A stretch of 64,000 bases of DNA from the NCBI RefSeq assembly GCF_014805625.2, contig NW_023998415.1, positions 47,558,449 to 47,622,448 of the forward strand, given 5' to 3'. The notes beneath the pieces were generated by a model. It was given only the letters and a program-made list of their open reading frames with translations. It was not told where the DNA came from and did not search any database. Every line of letters starts with the position of its first letter. Positions within the stretch are counted from its first letter, which is position 1. Source of the DNA: Glossina fuscipes. Taxonomy: Eukaryota > Arthropoda > Insecta > Diptera > Glossinidae. The position numbers were made by a program, and so were the translations under genes. This document shows, piece by piece, positions 50,259-63,104 of this stretch.

Positions 50259-51118
50259 CTGTAAAAATAACAAAAAAGCCAACAAAATTTTTTATAATAA
50301 AAATATTAAATTGTAAAAAAAACGAAAAAAAAAAAAACAGATGAAAAATTTGATTCATTAAATGTATAGCAAAGTTAAATGAAACTCTATAAATTCATTT
50401 AAAAGCCTTGGTTTTTTGCTTCAACAAATTTGTGTGGAGACCTCTCTGATCAGGCCAACAATCCCCCATCCCACAACTATTAAAATAACGAGAGGACCAT
50501 ATGTATGCGCATTTATGTATATATTGTTGGCTAGCGTTTAGTCTCCGCCAAAGCTGTATGACTGACTGTGTAACTAGCATGGCTATATAAAACCAAAGCA
50601 AAATATATATTATATGATGCTACTGATGATATTATACCAAAATCTTGTGCATGCATTCAGTAGCCAGATACGAACATCAGTGAATGCACACAACAACTGA
50701 CCTAAAACAAGAGTAAATGGTTGCTGAAATTCTAAGCATTCGAATAAAAAAAAAAAAAAAAAAAAAAACGACCATTCAACACAACTTTGCCCTTAGCTAT
50801 CAAACTTGCTTATTTCATATTTAAATACAGACGATTTTTTTCTTGTTTTTGTTTTTTCGGTTTTTTTACTTCATCATCCCCTTTTGTGTAGTTTTACCGA
50901 ACATACCAGCAGCACAAATTACCCAAAGAAACTAAATAAAAAAGAACAAAAATGTATAAAAAGCGAACGGCGGCAGGAGCAGGAGAGAGACGGCGGAGTA
51001 ATGTGAGGCGGACATTTGCAACATGGACATCAAGGTTGACAACTCATATTACTTAACTAATGTTTTTGTACAATTTTTGTGTTATTTTCCCTTTTTTGTT
51101 CTATTTGTTTAATGTGAA

Positions 51119-51120
<2 letters not shown>

Positions 51121-51149
<29 letters not shown>
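51121..51149. repeat. (TG)n microsatellite
   Basis: About 14 TG units. Confidence 0.9.
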
Positions 51150-51152
<3 letters not shown>

Positions 51153-51689
51153 ATTTTCTGTTAAAATTTGTTCTCATTTTTCTTGTTTTTATTCGTACAA
51201 AAGCAATTCGTAAAAGCAACGGTATGACACGTTTTTTTTTTTTTTGTAATTTTATAATAAAAAATCCTCATCATCATCGGCGCTCTGAACGCAATAATGA
51301 ACGACGAAAACAATCTTCTTTCTGCTGTATAATACATTTACACATCGGTGTTCAGTTTTGTGTGTATTTATTTTTTATTTTTTTAATATTTTTTAATTTT
51401 TCCTTTTTTTTTTATTTTTATTTTTTTTTATTTTCTCTTTTTGATTTTTTGAAAGAATGAGAAGATAACGGTGATGGTTTGTACCATAAACATTATTATT
51501 GTATTAACATGGCGCGACATAAGTGCGATAGTTTCAGGGTGAAATGCATTAAAAAATTGCAAGCAAAAAAGAAATATAACGCTGACAACATCAAGTAATG
51601 CCTTTGTTGATCCTTCCACATATGCACAAACATGCATATTATGAATATTTTTCACGATTTCATATGAAAAAGTGCTTTTTATAATAATA

Positions 51690-51840
51690 ATAATGGAGAT
51701 TGTACGCGCATCGTACCGGCACGAGTAGTCGTGTACGTAAGAATCTTTGACTACCAAGTCAGCGATCATGGGTGCAAATCCCCGTGCGGTAAAGCTTACT
51801 TTGGTCGTAGCAGCTATATAAATATATTGAGTGCTCCGTC
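51690..51840 (+). mobile_element. Second SINE-like sequence
   Basis: A tRNA-like stretch has a B-box-like GGGTGCAAATCCCC near 51769-51782, followed by GTGCGGTAAAGCTTACTTTG and TCGTAGCAGCTATATAAATA. The second part resembles 28040-28110 on the minus strand. Box spacing upstream suggests a tRNA-derived head, but the A box is unclear. Confidence 0.4.
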
Positions 51841-52675
51841 AGTAAAAACATTACATACATTCCGGTTGCTCACACTCCCACTAAGCTGAGGCTATCTCCC
51901 TACATATCTCTCTTCTTCCTCTGTTATCCCACTGCACTTTCTGACCGTCACCGTATTATACGTATAGGGGGCATCATTCCCTATGTGATTGGTCAAATTT
52001 AAAAAAGAAGCAAAAGCAAAAATGAAGAAATCAGCTCTTGTATGAATTAATGTCTAACTTAGTTGAGTTTATTTTTAAAAAAAAAAGTATATTTTCGCTT
52101 ATGATGAGAGACATTACGGGGAGAAGATTACGGATTCGCATTTAATTACAACTGCTGTGGAGATTATCAAATGTGTTATGGCGATTATCAAATAAGCTTA
52201 TTAATGTATTTTACGCAAAGAAAAGACTTTTTTTTTCTTTTTTTTTTTTGATTTTACGAATGAGCGACGTTGGTACCCGTTTAATATCAACTATTGCTTT
52301 TCTTAAAGGAAATTCCTTACATTGTATCAGCGGCTATCTACTTTGAAGATTACGTTCGTTTTTCTTCTGCTCTTTTCATAATAATAATAACCTAATAATT
52401 ATAGTATAAGGCATTCTAATACCTCTCATCTATTATAGAAAGTCAATTTTAGAAACACCTTCAACAGTCCAGCCACAGTTCCTTGTGATAAGTTTTGTTT
52501 TCAATATTTACTGTAGTACTTTGCAAGTTTAATGCAACAATGATTTGAAAAATCTTGAAATTTGGATGAAAGCGGCGTCATCAACCGAGACTCGATTCTC
52601 AAGATTCCCAAAATTTGTTAATAAAGAGACTTTTTAAGAAAGAAGAGGAAAAGGGCTTCGAAATTTTTAACTTAC

Positions 52676-53245
52676 CGAATGTCCCATTTCGCCAATTTGA
52701 CCTGGTTTGCCCGGAGCTCCTATGGGTCCAGCTGTTCCCGGTTTGCCGCGACGACCACGCATACCCTTTTCACCTTTATCACCCTTCGTGCCATTCGTAG
52801 CCATGCCTTCGAAACCACCGGCGAAAAAGGCCTGTCCTGGTGGACCTTCAGGTCCTCGATCACCTTTCGGTCCGCTCAAACCACGCAAACCTTTTTCGCC
52901 TTTCTCGCCTTTTGCACCAGGCAGGCCGGTCAAACCGATCGAACCAGCTGGACCCGGTTCACCGTTCAAACCGGATGATCCATCATAACCGGATGGACCG
53001 CGGGGGCCAATTGGTCCTGGTGGTCCAGCAGGGCACATACACTGTGTAACATTTTGAGTTCCGAATGGCGTGTCAGCGTAAACGATCTGCCCTGGAGGTC
53101 CGGCTGGTCCCATTGCACCTATTTCGCCGGGTAATCCTCGATCACCTTTCAGACCTGTTGCACCGGGTGCACCAGAAATGCCAGGAACACCCGGTTGGCC
53201 GGGTTCTCCTTTAGCACCAGACGGCCCATGCGGTCCTTGATGGCC
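52676..53245 (-). CDS. Mp: Multiplexin large helix exon
   Basis: A 570-bp exon (190 residues, phase 0 at both ends), with acceptor ATAATTTTAG and donor GTAAGT on the minus strand. It encodes Gly-X-Y repeats with two clear breaks. The first, about residues 53-72, reads [20 protein letters not shown]; it carries an N-glycosylation motif (NVT, residue 65) and two cysteines two residues apart (69 and 71). The second, about residues 138-153, reads [16 protein letters not shown], with another N-glycosylation motif (NGT, residue 151). Charged triplets such as KGEKGEKG and KGDKGEKG follow each. In multiplexins such breaks are normal, give flexibility and may carry glycan or disulfide links; the Cys pair could bond chains together (inference). 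The exon is markedly more GC-rich than its introns. The upstream exons lie beyond the window. Confidence 0.94.
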
Positions 53246-55179
53246 CTAAAATTATATAATATAAATATAATAAAAATGAATTTAATAAATATGAAAACAC
53301 TTTTTCTTATTTATGTATCTATCAATCAAGTATTCATAAATAATATCAAGTTCTTGGCCAATTTTATTTTATGATGTGTTTACAGAAAATTATAACATAA
53401 TAAAGGAGCGGGTGCCTTTTTCAAACTTTTCAAAGGGAAAATCGTTTAAATTCCAAATTCAATTTCAAGAATAGCAATAACAACCACAACAGCAACAATA
53501 GCATGATAAACAAATTTATGTTGCTTGCTCATGAAAAGCACATTCCCGACAGTAAAAATAAGAGCCGAAGGATATACAGAATGTGCTATTAACTAGCGTT
53601 GCATTTAAGCTGTATTAACTTCGCGTAAGTAAAGGCTGTAAGGATAAATGAGACGAAAAAAACGAAGTAAGATAGAAGGTAAAGGAGATAAAAATAAGTT
53701 AAAGCAGATTCCCTAGCATATATTTTAGTAAAGGTTAAGTATATTGTATGTATATACACACATATTTATTTAAATGTTTTACGGACGTTAACATCTCATA
53801 AGCCATCATCGTCATCATATGAAATGTGTTGGCGTAAATCCTTAACATACTTGAGTGTTTCTGCTAAGCTTTTCTATATATATATGTATATATATATATA
53901 TATATGTACGTCTTTTTTTCTTCTCCTTCTCCTTCTCTTTCTTCTACTTTTTTTTTTTTTTTTTTGTTCTCTTTATTCACACAAACAAATGCCACACATT
54001 TTGACCCTTCGGCTTGGCAATAGCACAAAATTTAGCACACGCGTACATAATATGTAAATCAGTAGGTAAAATATGTATATTAGGTTCCATGTGCACATAT
54101 AAGAATATCAGAATTTTATATATAAAATATATATACATATATATTAATATCTCCCTGCACTCTTATATATATTAGAAACATATAAACATACATAAAGTTG
54201 AGTATGTGCAAGAGTTGAAAATACTCTATAAAATCCTATTAAAAACAGACAGTTATCTGTGTGTATAGTAAGTCAAGTTAATTTTCAATAAACGTTTCTC
54301 TCTGTGCGTTGCATATAAACATGGGTACATAAATGTATTTGTATTTAGCATAAAGGTCCCGACCTAAAAATGTTCAAAATATTATTATAGCGAATGAGAT
54401 TGGTACGTTTTAATGGCGTAGTAACAACAAAAACAACAATACCAATACCAACTACAATCTTTTCTAATGAATTATTAATGAGTTTACCGTATTCACAACT
54501 AAACTTTGAACCCACATAACATTACCTAGTATATAACATAACTCAATACATCTTATTATATACGTATATAATATAGGCAATATATGTAGATACATAAATA
54601 TATATACAGTAGTAGCAGGACTTTATTAAGTAATTTTCATAACATGACTCTGTTGTTATGGTAAGGTTCTCTCTTCTTCTCTTCTATATTCCTTTCATTG
54701 TTGCCTCCTTTTTAAATATTTCGTTTTTCTTCTTTTGAATTTATTAGTTCGGCCTCTGCTTATTGTTTGTGTTTATTTCTTTGCATTTCATTCGTTATTA
54801 TTTTCTATGTTTGTCTTCTGTTCGAATTCAAAAGTTTCCGGCGACATACGTTATTGTCCCTCAATCAAGACACATATTCGCATGTCGTTTATGTTAATAG
54901 TTGAATTTTCGTTCCTAATACTTGTATGCAAATCAACTGCATTTGTTTCGTTTGCTTTCACATTTTCTTGAAATGAAACTTTTTTGAATGAGTTTCTCTG
55001 TTCAGAGAAGAAGTAAGACAGCGTATATTGCGTAACTCGAATACACTGCTATACGACGGCTCGCTTCAGTGGATAGAGATCATTCAATTTTCATATACTT
55101 TTTATATATATTCGTTTTGTCAAATCGTTTGCGAAGCCCAGTAGGCAGCCTCATAGAGCCCACAAAGTATATATATATT

Positions 55180-55600
55180 CTTGATCAGCAACAAATTTTG
55201 AATCGATTTAATCATTTTCGTCTGTCTGTGTCTGTGTCTACTCGTCGGTGTAATGTCATTGTGTAATGTAAACATTCTCCTGGCCGCAAAAAAAAAGTTA
55301 TAGACTTCAAATTGGTTAGGAACACTGGAAATCGGTATTGAAAATGGGCCAAGTTGGTCGAAGGGCAACTTCATAGTACCATGTGGGCTGAAAACACCTC
55401 CATCTTTCAACAGGAATAATGTATTGGTTTTTCGGTCATAACTCATCAATTATAGCAGATGAATGAACCGCGCCCATCCAATCTTATAGAATATGGAAAT
55501 TTAGTTCTTCTAGCTCTCATTTTTTGGTCTCTCATAGGATAACGGCGATGGGTATAAAAAATTCGGTCATGAACGGATATAATCTTTGCACTTGTTCCGA
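55180..55600 (+). repeat. Dispersed repeat family copy
   Basis: Includes GATCAGCAACAAATTTTGAA, CGTCTGTCTGTGTCTGTGTC, GAAAATGGGCCAAGTTGGTC and a closing GATAACGGCGATGGGTATAA. The AATGGGCCAAGTTGGTC block matches 18185-18205 and 60005-60025. The GGGTATA ending is shared with 60408-60430 and, inverted, with 40205-40240. Confidence 0.65.
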
Positions 55601-56539
55601 GTAAATCTATTTTAAAAATGTTGCAAAACACATAAGAGAATTCTATTTGCTTTTTTTACAGATTTATTTTGCCACGATTGCTATTTCCATCATAATTAAA
55701 GTTTAAAAGTTATTTTTATATATAAAATCAGGAATGTTTGTGGCATGTTTTAGTTTTGGGATATATACGTGTTTTGCTAAATATATCTAAATATTTTCCC
55801 AGTCCCAACCAGTACACAGCTTAGAAAACCTAAACCTAAAACCAGTCCAATATTTTTGTTCGACTGCTTTAGAATTTTTATTATTAAAAAAAAAAAAAAA
55901 CAAAAAAAAACAATAACAACAACAAAAATGTTGAGTCACATTATTCTTTCTAATATTTAATAATCGCAAGAAGAACTTCACAATGTGGATTTACTTTGCC
56001 ATATAACCATACGAAGCATAAGTTTTAAGCTAAAATGTTATTTGACGGCTCGTAGACATCTAAAACATTTTCGAGTTCATCTAGCTAGAGCTCTGAAGCT
56101 TCGATCCTTTAACCTAAGTGGTAGAGTGATATTATAACTTTTTAATCTTAACTTGATCACTTCACACACATACAACAAGAAACTGAATATGAAGTAGCAA
56201 TAAACTAGTTGTACATTAGAAGTTAGTTGCGGATTAGAAGTAGCGGGAAAAATGTATTTAGAATTAAGATTTGAAATTTTGAAAGCAGTTTTCTTGAAAC
56301 TACAGGTTTTCAGCTTACTGTACCATCAGGCAATTGGTATCCAATTCTTTTGGAATGTGCAGAACATCAAGCCATATTGCTTGGACCAATTAACATTTTA
56401 TTAATTCTATGATGGCTTAGTTTCTTTTTCAAAAAAACATTTCGATTGGTATATACATTGAGGATATATTAAGCTTTTTTTTATAAGGACTTGACATAGA
56501 TTCCTGTCCACCTTGTTATTATGACAATCATTTCGAAAT

Positions 56540-56715
56540 CACTTTCAGAATCGCTCTAAGCTTGTCATTAACAAGATTTCCAAGCCATTTTTGAGATGTT
56601 GGCATGAAACTCAGTACACCGACATGTTTCACCTCAAGGACGAGCCCTATTGAAAATAATTCGGATCGGGCGACTTTGTCAATCTTTTCCCCTATGAAAC
56701 TTGATTTTTAAAAGC
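56540..56715 (-). repeat. Dispersed repeat family fragment
   Basis: Shares segments with 11090-11215: a GAGA..TTG..GAAACT.AGTACACC-like block followed by CCCTATTGAAAAT and a GATCGGGCGA-like box. Diverged. Confidence 0.5.
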
Positions 56716-57465
56716 CATTACATGAAAAAACACAAGGCGTTATGAATAACTGTATTAACCGAAATGATCGCCATAACCGATTTTGATCGTCTTATTTATT
56801 TTTTAAATGAGAATTTTTCCGAAACATTTTATAATGATCACTACATATTTGTCGTGCTTTGCGGCAGTTACCTTGCTTCGCTTTTATTGTGAGAAATAAA
56901 AAATATATATATATATATTTACTCCGTGCATTACGATTTCTTTTAAAAATAACTTTAGTAAATTTACGAAAATTTGAACATAACCGCTTGGGAAATTTTT
57001 GTATTGTCACAGTTGCGAGCAAGCGGCGAGATGCTTTACCAAAATTGCAAACAGATTACAATGAATTTAATTATAATATATTTAAATCTCCATTTTAAGC
57101 TGCACATATTTTCTTTTCTGTTGTGATTTTCACTTTTTGTTCAATTATAGCAACAACAACAATATCAATAGCTTTCAATACATTACAGCAACAACTTAAT
57201 AAAAATAAATGACAGTTTGCCGGGCAGAAAGAAAAAAGTTAAGAGAAAAAAAAGCAAAAGAAAGAAAGCGATAAACTGCAATGAAAAGTGCAATAAAAAC
57301 GAAAGGATTCAATATTTTTGCTTATACGGTTGGTTGTAAACTTTTTGAAATAGTTGAGTGGAAGAAATGAATAGGCAAGTGAATTAAGTAAGAAAGCAAG
57401 AAAATAACAAAAAAAAAAAAAACATCAATAAAAGAAAGATTTTCTTATAAATCTTTTCTCCTATC

Positions 57466-57501
<36 letters not shown>

Positions 57502-58833
57502 CTGAAAGCGTATCACATCATTGCATAAAATTAATTTTAAACTTTCGACCTTATTAAGGATTGAATAACGATTTCTGGATAACATCTCTATTATATTGAG
57601 TGAAAAGAGAAATTATTATTAAAATACTCGTCATGCTGTGAAAACTCTCTCGTAAGAGGATAAATTTAAATTATATATTAAGTATGTTATTTATCAGAGT
57701 ATCTTGCTAAAGGTTATAAATTAATCCTTTCATATTTATTTATTTATTCATTTATTTTTTTTATTATTTTTTTATTTTATTTATTTATTTTTTTTATACC
57801 ATTGCTATACTCAGGTATCGTATTAAATGCGTTATTCGGTTTGTTTGTTTTTTTTTTTTTTTCAATTTTCTTTAACGATAAAAGCCACATTTGGAAAGGT
57901 CTGGCGAGAATATTTTAATTTCGAGCAATATATATGTAAAGGAGTAGTTAGATGCCGCATCTATTTATGGAAAGTCTTATGATATATTTAATAAAAGAAG
58001 TGCTTGTGTATTCTTCCTGCTTACTCTAATCTCAAATTCTCAAGTCGAAAGTTTGAAAACATGTAAAAAGATGAGCCAGGCAGGCGTATGTGTATGTAAA
58101 CAATATTGCGTAAATGTATTGTAAAGCGTGTGAATGTATTATGGATACGTAAGATTGGCAGTTTTAGTTTTATGTGCTTTTCCTAAGCTTAAAGCTTAAG
58201 GGCTTTCACGTTACGCATATAGACAGACATACGTACGTACTTGGAATATGATGGAAATCTAATGCTAGCGTAAAAAGTTCTGCTTATATCAAGATGTTCT
58301 TCACATAAAAAAAAAAAAAAAAAAAACATATAAGGCTTTATGAAATAATGAATTTAAGCAATATTTCTTAAATTCAATATGACAGGTCTGGGCTTATGAG
58401 GAGGACGCTCGATAAAAGCAAAAGGTAAAATTATTATGGAAATATTAAGTGACTTTTTGGTTTCGTGTCACATTAGCATAAACAATGTATTTACGTATCA
58501 TGTGTATTGTCACGTAAAATGCCCTCTTGCGATTTTATGTGTTTATTTAATTCCTTTTGCGTTTAGCTTCGTACCATTAACTTGGGATTTTTAGGTTTCA
58601 TTTACAATTCTTAGGATATCTATATGGAAAATGGATCTCTTTACCGGAGCTTATTTTTACAACTTTTTTTTTTTTTTTTGTTTTCTCGTCTTGTCCGTTC
58701 AAGTATTACGACTCAACTCCCTTGACCCGGCTGTGTTTGGTTTACGCAAATATTCTCGTTATATGTCCATTTACAAGCAAGTCACCAATACTTGACTTTA
58801 TTGTGACGGTTACGTGTTAGTTTCTTTTTTCGG

Positions 58834-58865
58834 AACTAACCGATTTCCTAAGAAATCGGTTAGTT
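58834..58865. repeat. Hairpin, 14-bp perfect stem, 4-nt loop
   Basis: AACTAACCGATTTC at 58834-58847, loop CTAA, then its exact complement at 58852-58865. No neighbouring gene end is seen. Confidence 0.95.
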
Positions 58866-59396
58866 TTCATGAAGACTCATTTTAACAGATGTAGGATTTT
58901 TACAACAATACGTTGGTTTCGTTGGCTTACAAAAAATTAGGTCAATTAAAACACATATACACAACGATGCTGTTCCGTTGCGAAAATAGTATGAAAACCT
59001 ATTCGTCGAATGTATTGATTCTCTATCGACGGTATGTATTATGACGTTAAATTTTTAAATATGCGCTTGCAATTCGTCTCTTGTATTAAAAGTTTACATA
59101 AATTTCGTGTCATATACGAGAGAGAGCACGTAATTAGTATAACATCGTGTATGATAGTATTTTGATATCTTTATGTCGAGGTAATATCTTTAGGCATTAG
59201 GTTACGGTGTTTCTGATGCTTTAAAACTTTAATTAAGTCAAGGTATGTGTTGCAAAATCAAAAAAAAAAAAAAAAAATCATCTGTTAGGTCAGCTCGTTT
59301 TCTTGTTTCATTTGCAATCAAATGTTATTGAAAGCGACGAGTAACGGGAAACGAGACGCATCGTAATATCTCACGCACAAAAAGCCCACAATGAGG

Positions 59397-59476
59397 GAAG
59401 TAGTAGAACTTGAGGTTTGAACCCACGACCATTGAATTGCTAGTCGCGACTCTTGCCTACTCTGCCACTCAGGCGG
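59397..59476 (-). mobile_element. tRNA-derived SINE, copy D (head)
   Basis: On the minus strand it has the clearest promoter boxes of the family. The A box TGGCAGAGTAGG (about 59456-59467) fits TRGCNNARYNGG, and about 35 bp later a B box reads GGGTTCAAACCTC (about 59413-59426), close to GGTTCRANNCC. It matches copy A over the head, and the body beyond is not preserved. The tRNA of origin cannot be named from this. Confidence 0.7.
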
Positions 59477-59819
59477 ATTTGCCGCATTCTATATAGTAGT
59501 CCCAGTACTACATTCAATCTCATATAGAAATGCAACAATAATTCTGTATACCTTGTCTAGAACTTTTTAACGTTGCCAAGGTTTCGCTCTACAGATGAAA
59601 ACAAAAATCCCGATAGTAAGTAAAAGAAAAAGAAAAACGACGGTCATTATAAAAAGAAGGTACGGAGGAAGAAAAAAATTTATTTCAGATAAAACAAAAA
59701 CGCATAGAAAGAAATGTACAACAAGATAGAGAAAAACCTGACTTATAAAAAAATTTTACTATATATAAAAAAATAATAAGTATTTATACCAATAATTTAT
59801 TTAGGGAATTTCATTTTTT

Positions 59820-60440
59820 TGTACCCATCATCGAACGATAAGGAATATATTCATTTTGGCGAATATATTCATTTTGCTAGACCCAGACGTAAGTTCGGGA
59901 GAATCCAGAACGACACCACATTCTAAGTCGATTTAAGCATGTCCATCTGTCCGTTAGTCCGTCTCTCTGTCTACCTGTTCGTGTAATGTCTGTGTTTGGC
60001 ATTGGAAAATGGGACAAATTGGTCAAAGCACACGCCCACAATAAACTGAACGCAACTTTGTTTCTCTAACAAACAAAAATTTGCTATGAAAGATGAAAGG
60101 TTGAAATTTTCTACACTTACTTAACGGAAGACGCTACTCATTCATATGCAACCAAGCAAACAAGCAAAAAAAAAAAAAAATCGTCCACGCTCATACCAAC
60201 GTGTGATAAGTGATATATTTATAATTTTTTTTTTTCACTTTTTTGACATTTCCTTCGCTTATTACTCCTAAGGTAGTTAACGTAGATAGAATTTTGAAAG
60301 CTATTCTGTACATTTCTCAGGCGAAAATGTACTATCGACCTAAATATGTTTTATTTCTTGGTAAAATCAATTTTACTCCACAACTACATGAATGGACTTG
60401 TGGAAGTAGATAACGGTAATGGGTATATTAAAAAAAAAAA
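59820..60440 (+). repeat. Dispersed repeat family copy, longest
   Basis: Begins with GTACCCATCATCGAACGATA, includes CCATCTGTCCGTTAGTCCGT, AAAATGGGACAAATTGGTCA and AGGTTGAAATTTTCTACACT, and ends GATAACGGTAATGGGTATAT. It matches 18095-18570 over most of its length. The two edges carry roughly inverted TACCCATCA and TAATGGGTA, so it may be a non-autonomous DNA element. Confidence 0.6.
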
Positions 60441-63104
60441 ACTTCGATTTTCTTTACAATAACATTATTTTGCTTAATTTTTAATTTTTTACTTTACTTA
60501 AAGAAATCATTGGTTTCGCGATAGGGAAACCAAACTTTCTGACGCATCATTGGAGACTATCACCGGTCACAACCAAGTGCAATGCGATTAAACGCCTAAA
60601 TACAAAAACAAAAAAAATTGCGTCATGAGAAAAAGTATAACGAAATTCTCCTGTTTATCAGCTATTGCTTGTTTCGGTTAATAATAGTTTCAACCAATCA
60701 CTTAAGCCCTGTCTAAGAACGTCATCCAGTCTTGTAAGGATACCAAAATTTTTTCTTGAAGAGATAAGTTTTTATTTCCCCAGAGAATATGCGCGAAGGT
60801 CAAAATTTTGGCTAACGATAGAAATTACTTGTTAGGACAGTTTTTTGATCAGTTCTTCCTTAAATAAAAAAAAAAAAAAAAAAAAAAAATACAAAATGAT
60901 ACGAAATTTATTTACCCACATAATATGAATACTTTTGAAAAACTAATAATTCAATGTTTAGCTATAAAGTAAAACTTGCTATTATATCTCATCATAATTC
61001 TCAGCGGAGCCATTGACAGATTTTACAAATACTCGGTCTTAATCTGTTGGAAACGAGCGAAGTAGAAAGCTTTCAGGTGAGTTTTTCCCTGCTGTTAATA
61101 GATATAAAAATAAAGACGATCTTATATGCCCATGCATTGGAGATCAACGAAAAAAGTATCATTTCCTTCGATAAAAATCGACTACCAAAGACTTAAACAT
61201 ATGCTAATAGTGATCAGTCTGAAAGAAATCTCGCCTGGAGCAATCGTCAAGGGTGCGCGCACCAACAATTATTAGCAGTTAGATTGCTAAACTTGGTAAG
61301 TAGAAAATACCGTAAAAAAAAAAAAAAAAAAAAAAAAATGCAAGATTAAATTGTTGGCGAGAATGCGAAATCCCTTTGACGCAAATTACTGAAAGGCTAA
61401 ATATTGCCGCAGCAAGAATTCTGTTCCTGTACGCGTCATATTATAAGTTAATTAGTTCGTATCGTATTAGTTTCTTAATTAAGATCCACGTAGTTATTTA
61501 TTAATAATAAACGCAACGAATTCGGACCTGAGATTACTTAGCCAAGCAAGTCATTGTGAGTAAAAACAAAAACAAAAAGAAATTATTTCAGAAGAATTGA
61601 TAAAACATAAGAGAGGAATTCGAAAAACACAAAAAAAAAAAAAAAAAAAAAAAAAAACAAAGAAGGAACAAGTAAAAATTGTCTTTTTGTGTTTAGACTC
61701 AAGTTGCTTATAAATTGTTTTTGTTGTTCATATTGTTGTTACGCTTGAGATGGCCTTGGCATTTTTAGGATTTGAATTTTTTAAGTTTAGTTGTGTTTAA
61801 CATATCACGTTTTGATCTGTTACCTAAATACATATTTTTTTTTTTCTTTTTTTTTTTTTTTAAAGATTAATGGTGAGGATGGAGAGTGTGGCAAGCGTGT
61901 GATAAAAGCGGTTAAGGTTGTTCTTTCCTTTTCTATGTACAACAACTACACAAATATACACATACACTCATGTATGCGTATATATGGTTTCTTTCGTTTT
62001 TCTTCAGTGTTACGTAACGAGACTCTTGTAAGGTGTAGTATATATGTTATATGTGTTTTTGCGTTGAGCACGAAATTTCATGTTCTTGGGCGCATGTATC
62101 TTCGAATGTGTACGGATTATAAAGAACTTGTGTAACTATGTATACGATCATGGGTATGTTCATAGGTTTGTGCGATTTATCTTAACTAACGAAAGACGCT
62201 CAGTTGGCTGGCAAAAATCTCGCTGTACATAGTTAAAGTTTTCTGGCTCTTATGTGTTTTTTTATAGCATAAAATATTGTGTGTGGACCAATAAGCTGAT
62301 ACTTTGCGAGAGTCGTCGGTTTTAGATACACTTCCAAAAATTGTTTCTAAGTTTTTCTCTGCCTTCCCTGCGAACGAGATAAAGGAAATTTTGTTATGTT
62401 TTCGATTTGCGTATTTTTACTTTTTTTATTACATTTTACTTCGTCCTTTTTTTGATTTTTTTTTGCATTTCACTTTACACACCGTTAAGTTCATGTAAAC
62501 GCGTATGCGGCATTTCAATGTAAAAAATTGGAAAATTTATTTGACCTTTGTCACGTTATTTATCTTGTTTTTTAAGACATTTTTCAATGGTTGAGTGTTT
62601 ATAGTTCTGATACAGTGCTCTATACACCTATACAACTATACCTAAATGTCGTTTTTTTTATACGTACGGTAAGCATAAAACAAATGTGCTAAGTTTACCT
62701 TAACTTTATAAACTGAAAGGTTTTACTGAAAATAAATTATAATAAACTGGTGGCGGGCGATTAAGGAAATCATTAATAAATTTAAAGATTTGTCCTGGTC
62801 GAGCGTTTCAAGAAACAAAGAGAAACGAAACGAACAAAGGACCATTGTAGCGCATGGTACAGCGCGGCACTTTTTAGATAACTGCATCTAATAAAAAGTA
62901 AGAAAATTATATTCAGCTTTGGCCCAAGCTTATGTGCCCACCATATTTTCCTTCTTTCCTATAATATTAACTGAGCGTCAGGAGCACTCTTAGAAAGTGA
63001 GTGGAAATTTTTATTGATTTGCCGGTGGTAAAATATGGCGATGACAAAAGAAAAATACATTTTAGTTTTTTTTTTTTTTTTGATGATAAAGAAGGTGTAA
63101 GTTC

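Larger units (their letters stand above)
50259..52675 (-). other. Mp: 2.4-kb Mp intron
   Basis: Begins GTAAGT at 52675 and ends CAG at 50259 on the minus strand. It holds poly(A) tracts, a (TG)n microsatellite (51121-51148) and a SINE-like sequence (about 51690-51840). Nothing else is recognised. Confidence 0.85.

Noticed and set aside
52679..53049. Plus-strand open frames over the collagen exon
   Set aside because: They are complements of Gly-X-Y codons. The minus strand has splice sites and a proper collagen register.
59397..59476. Possible functional tRNA gene
   Set aside because: It has A and B boxes but no clear cloverleaf with acceptor stem, and it matches other dispersed copies, so a SINE head is the better reading.
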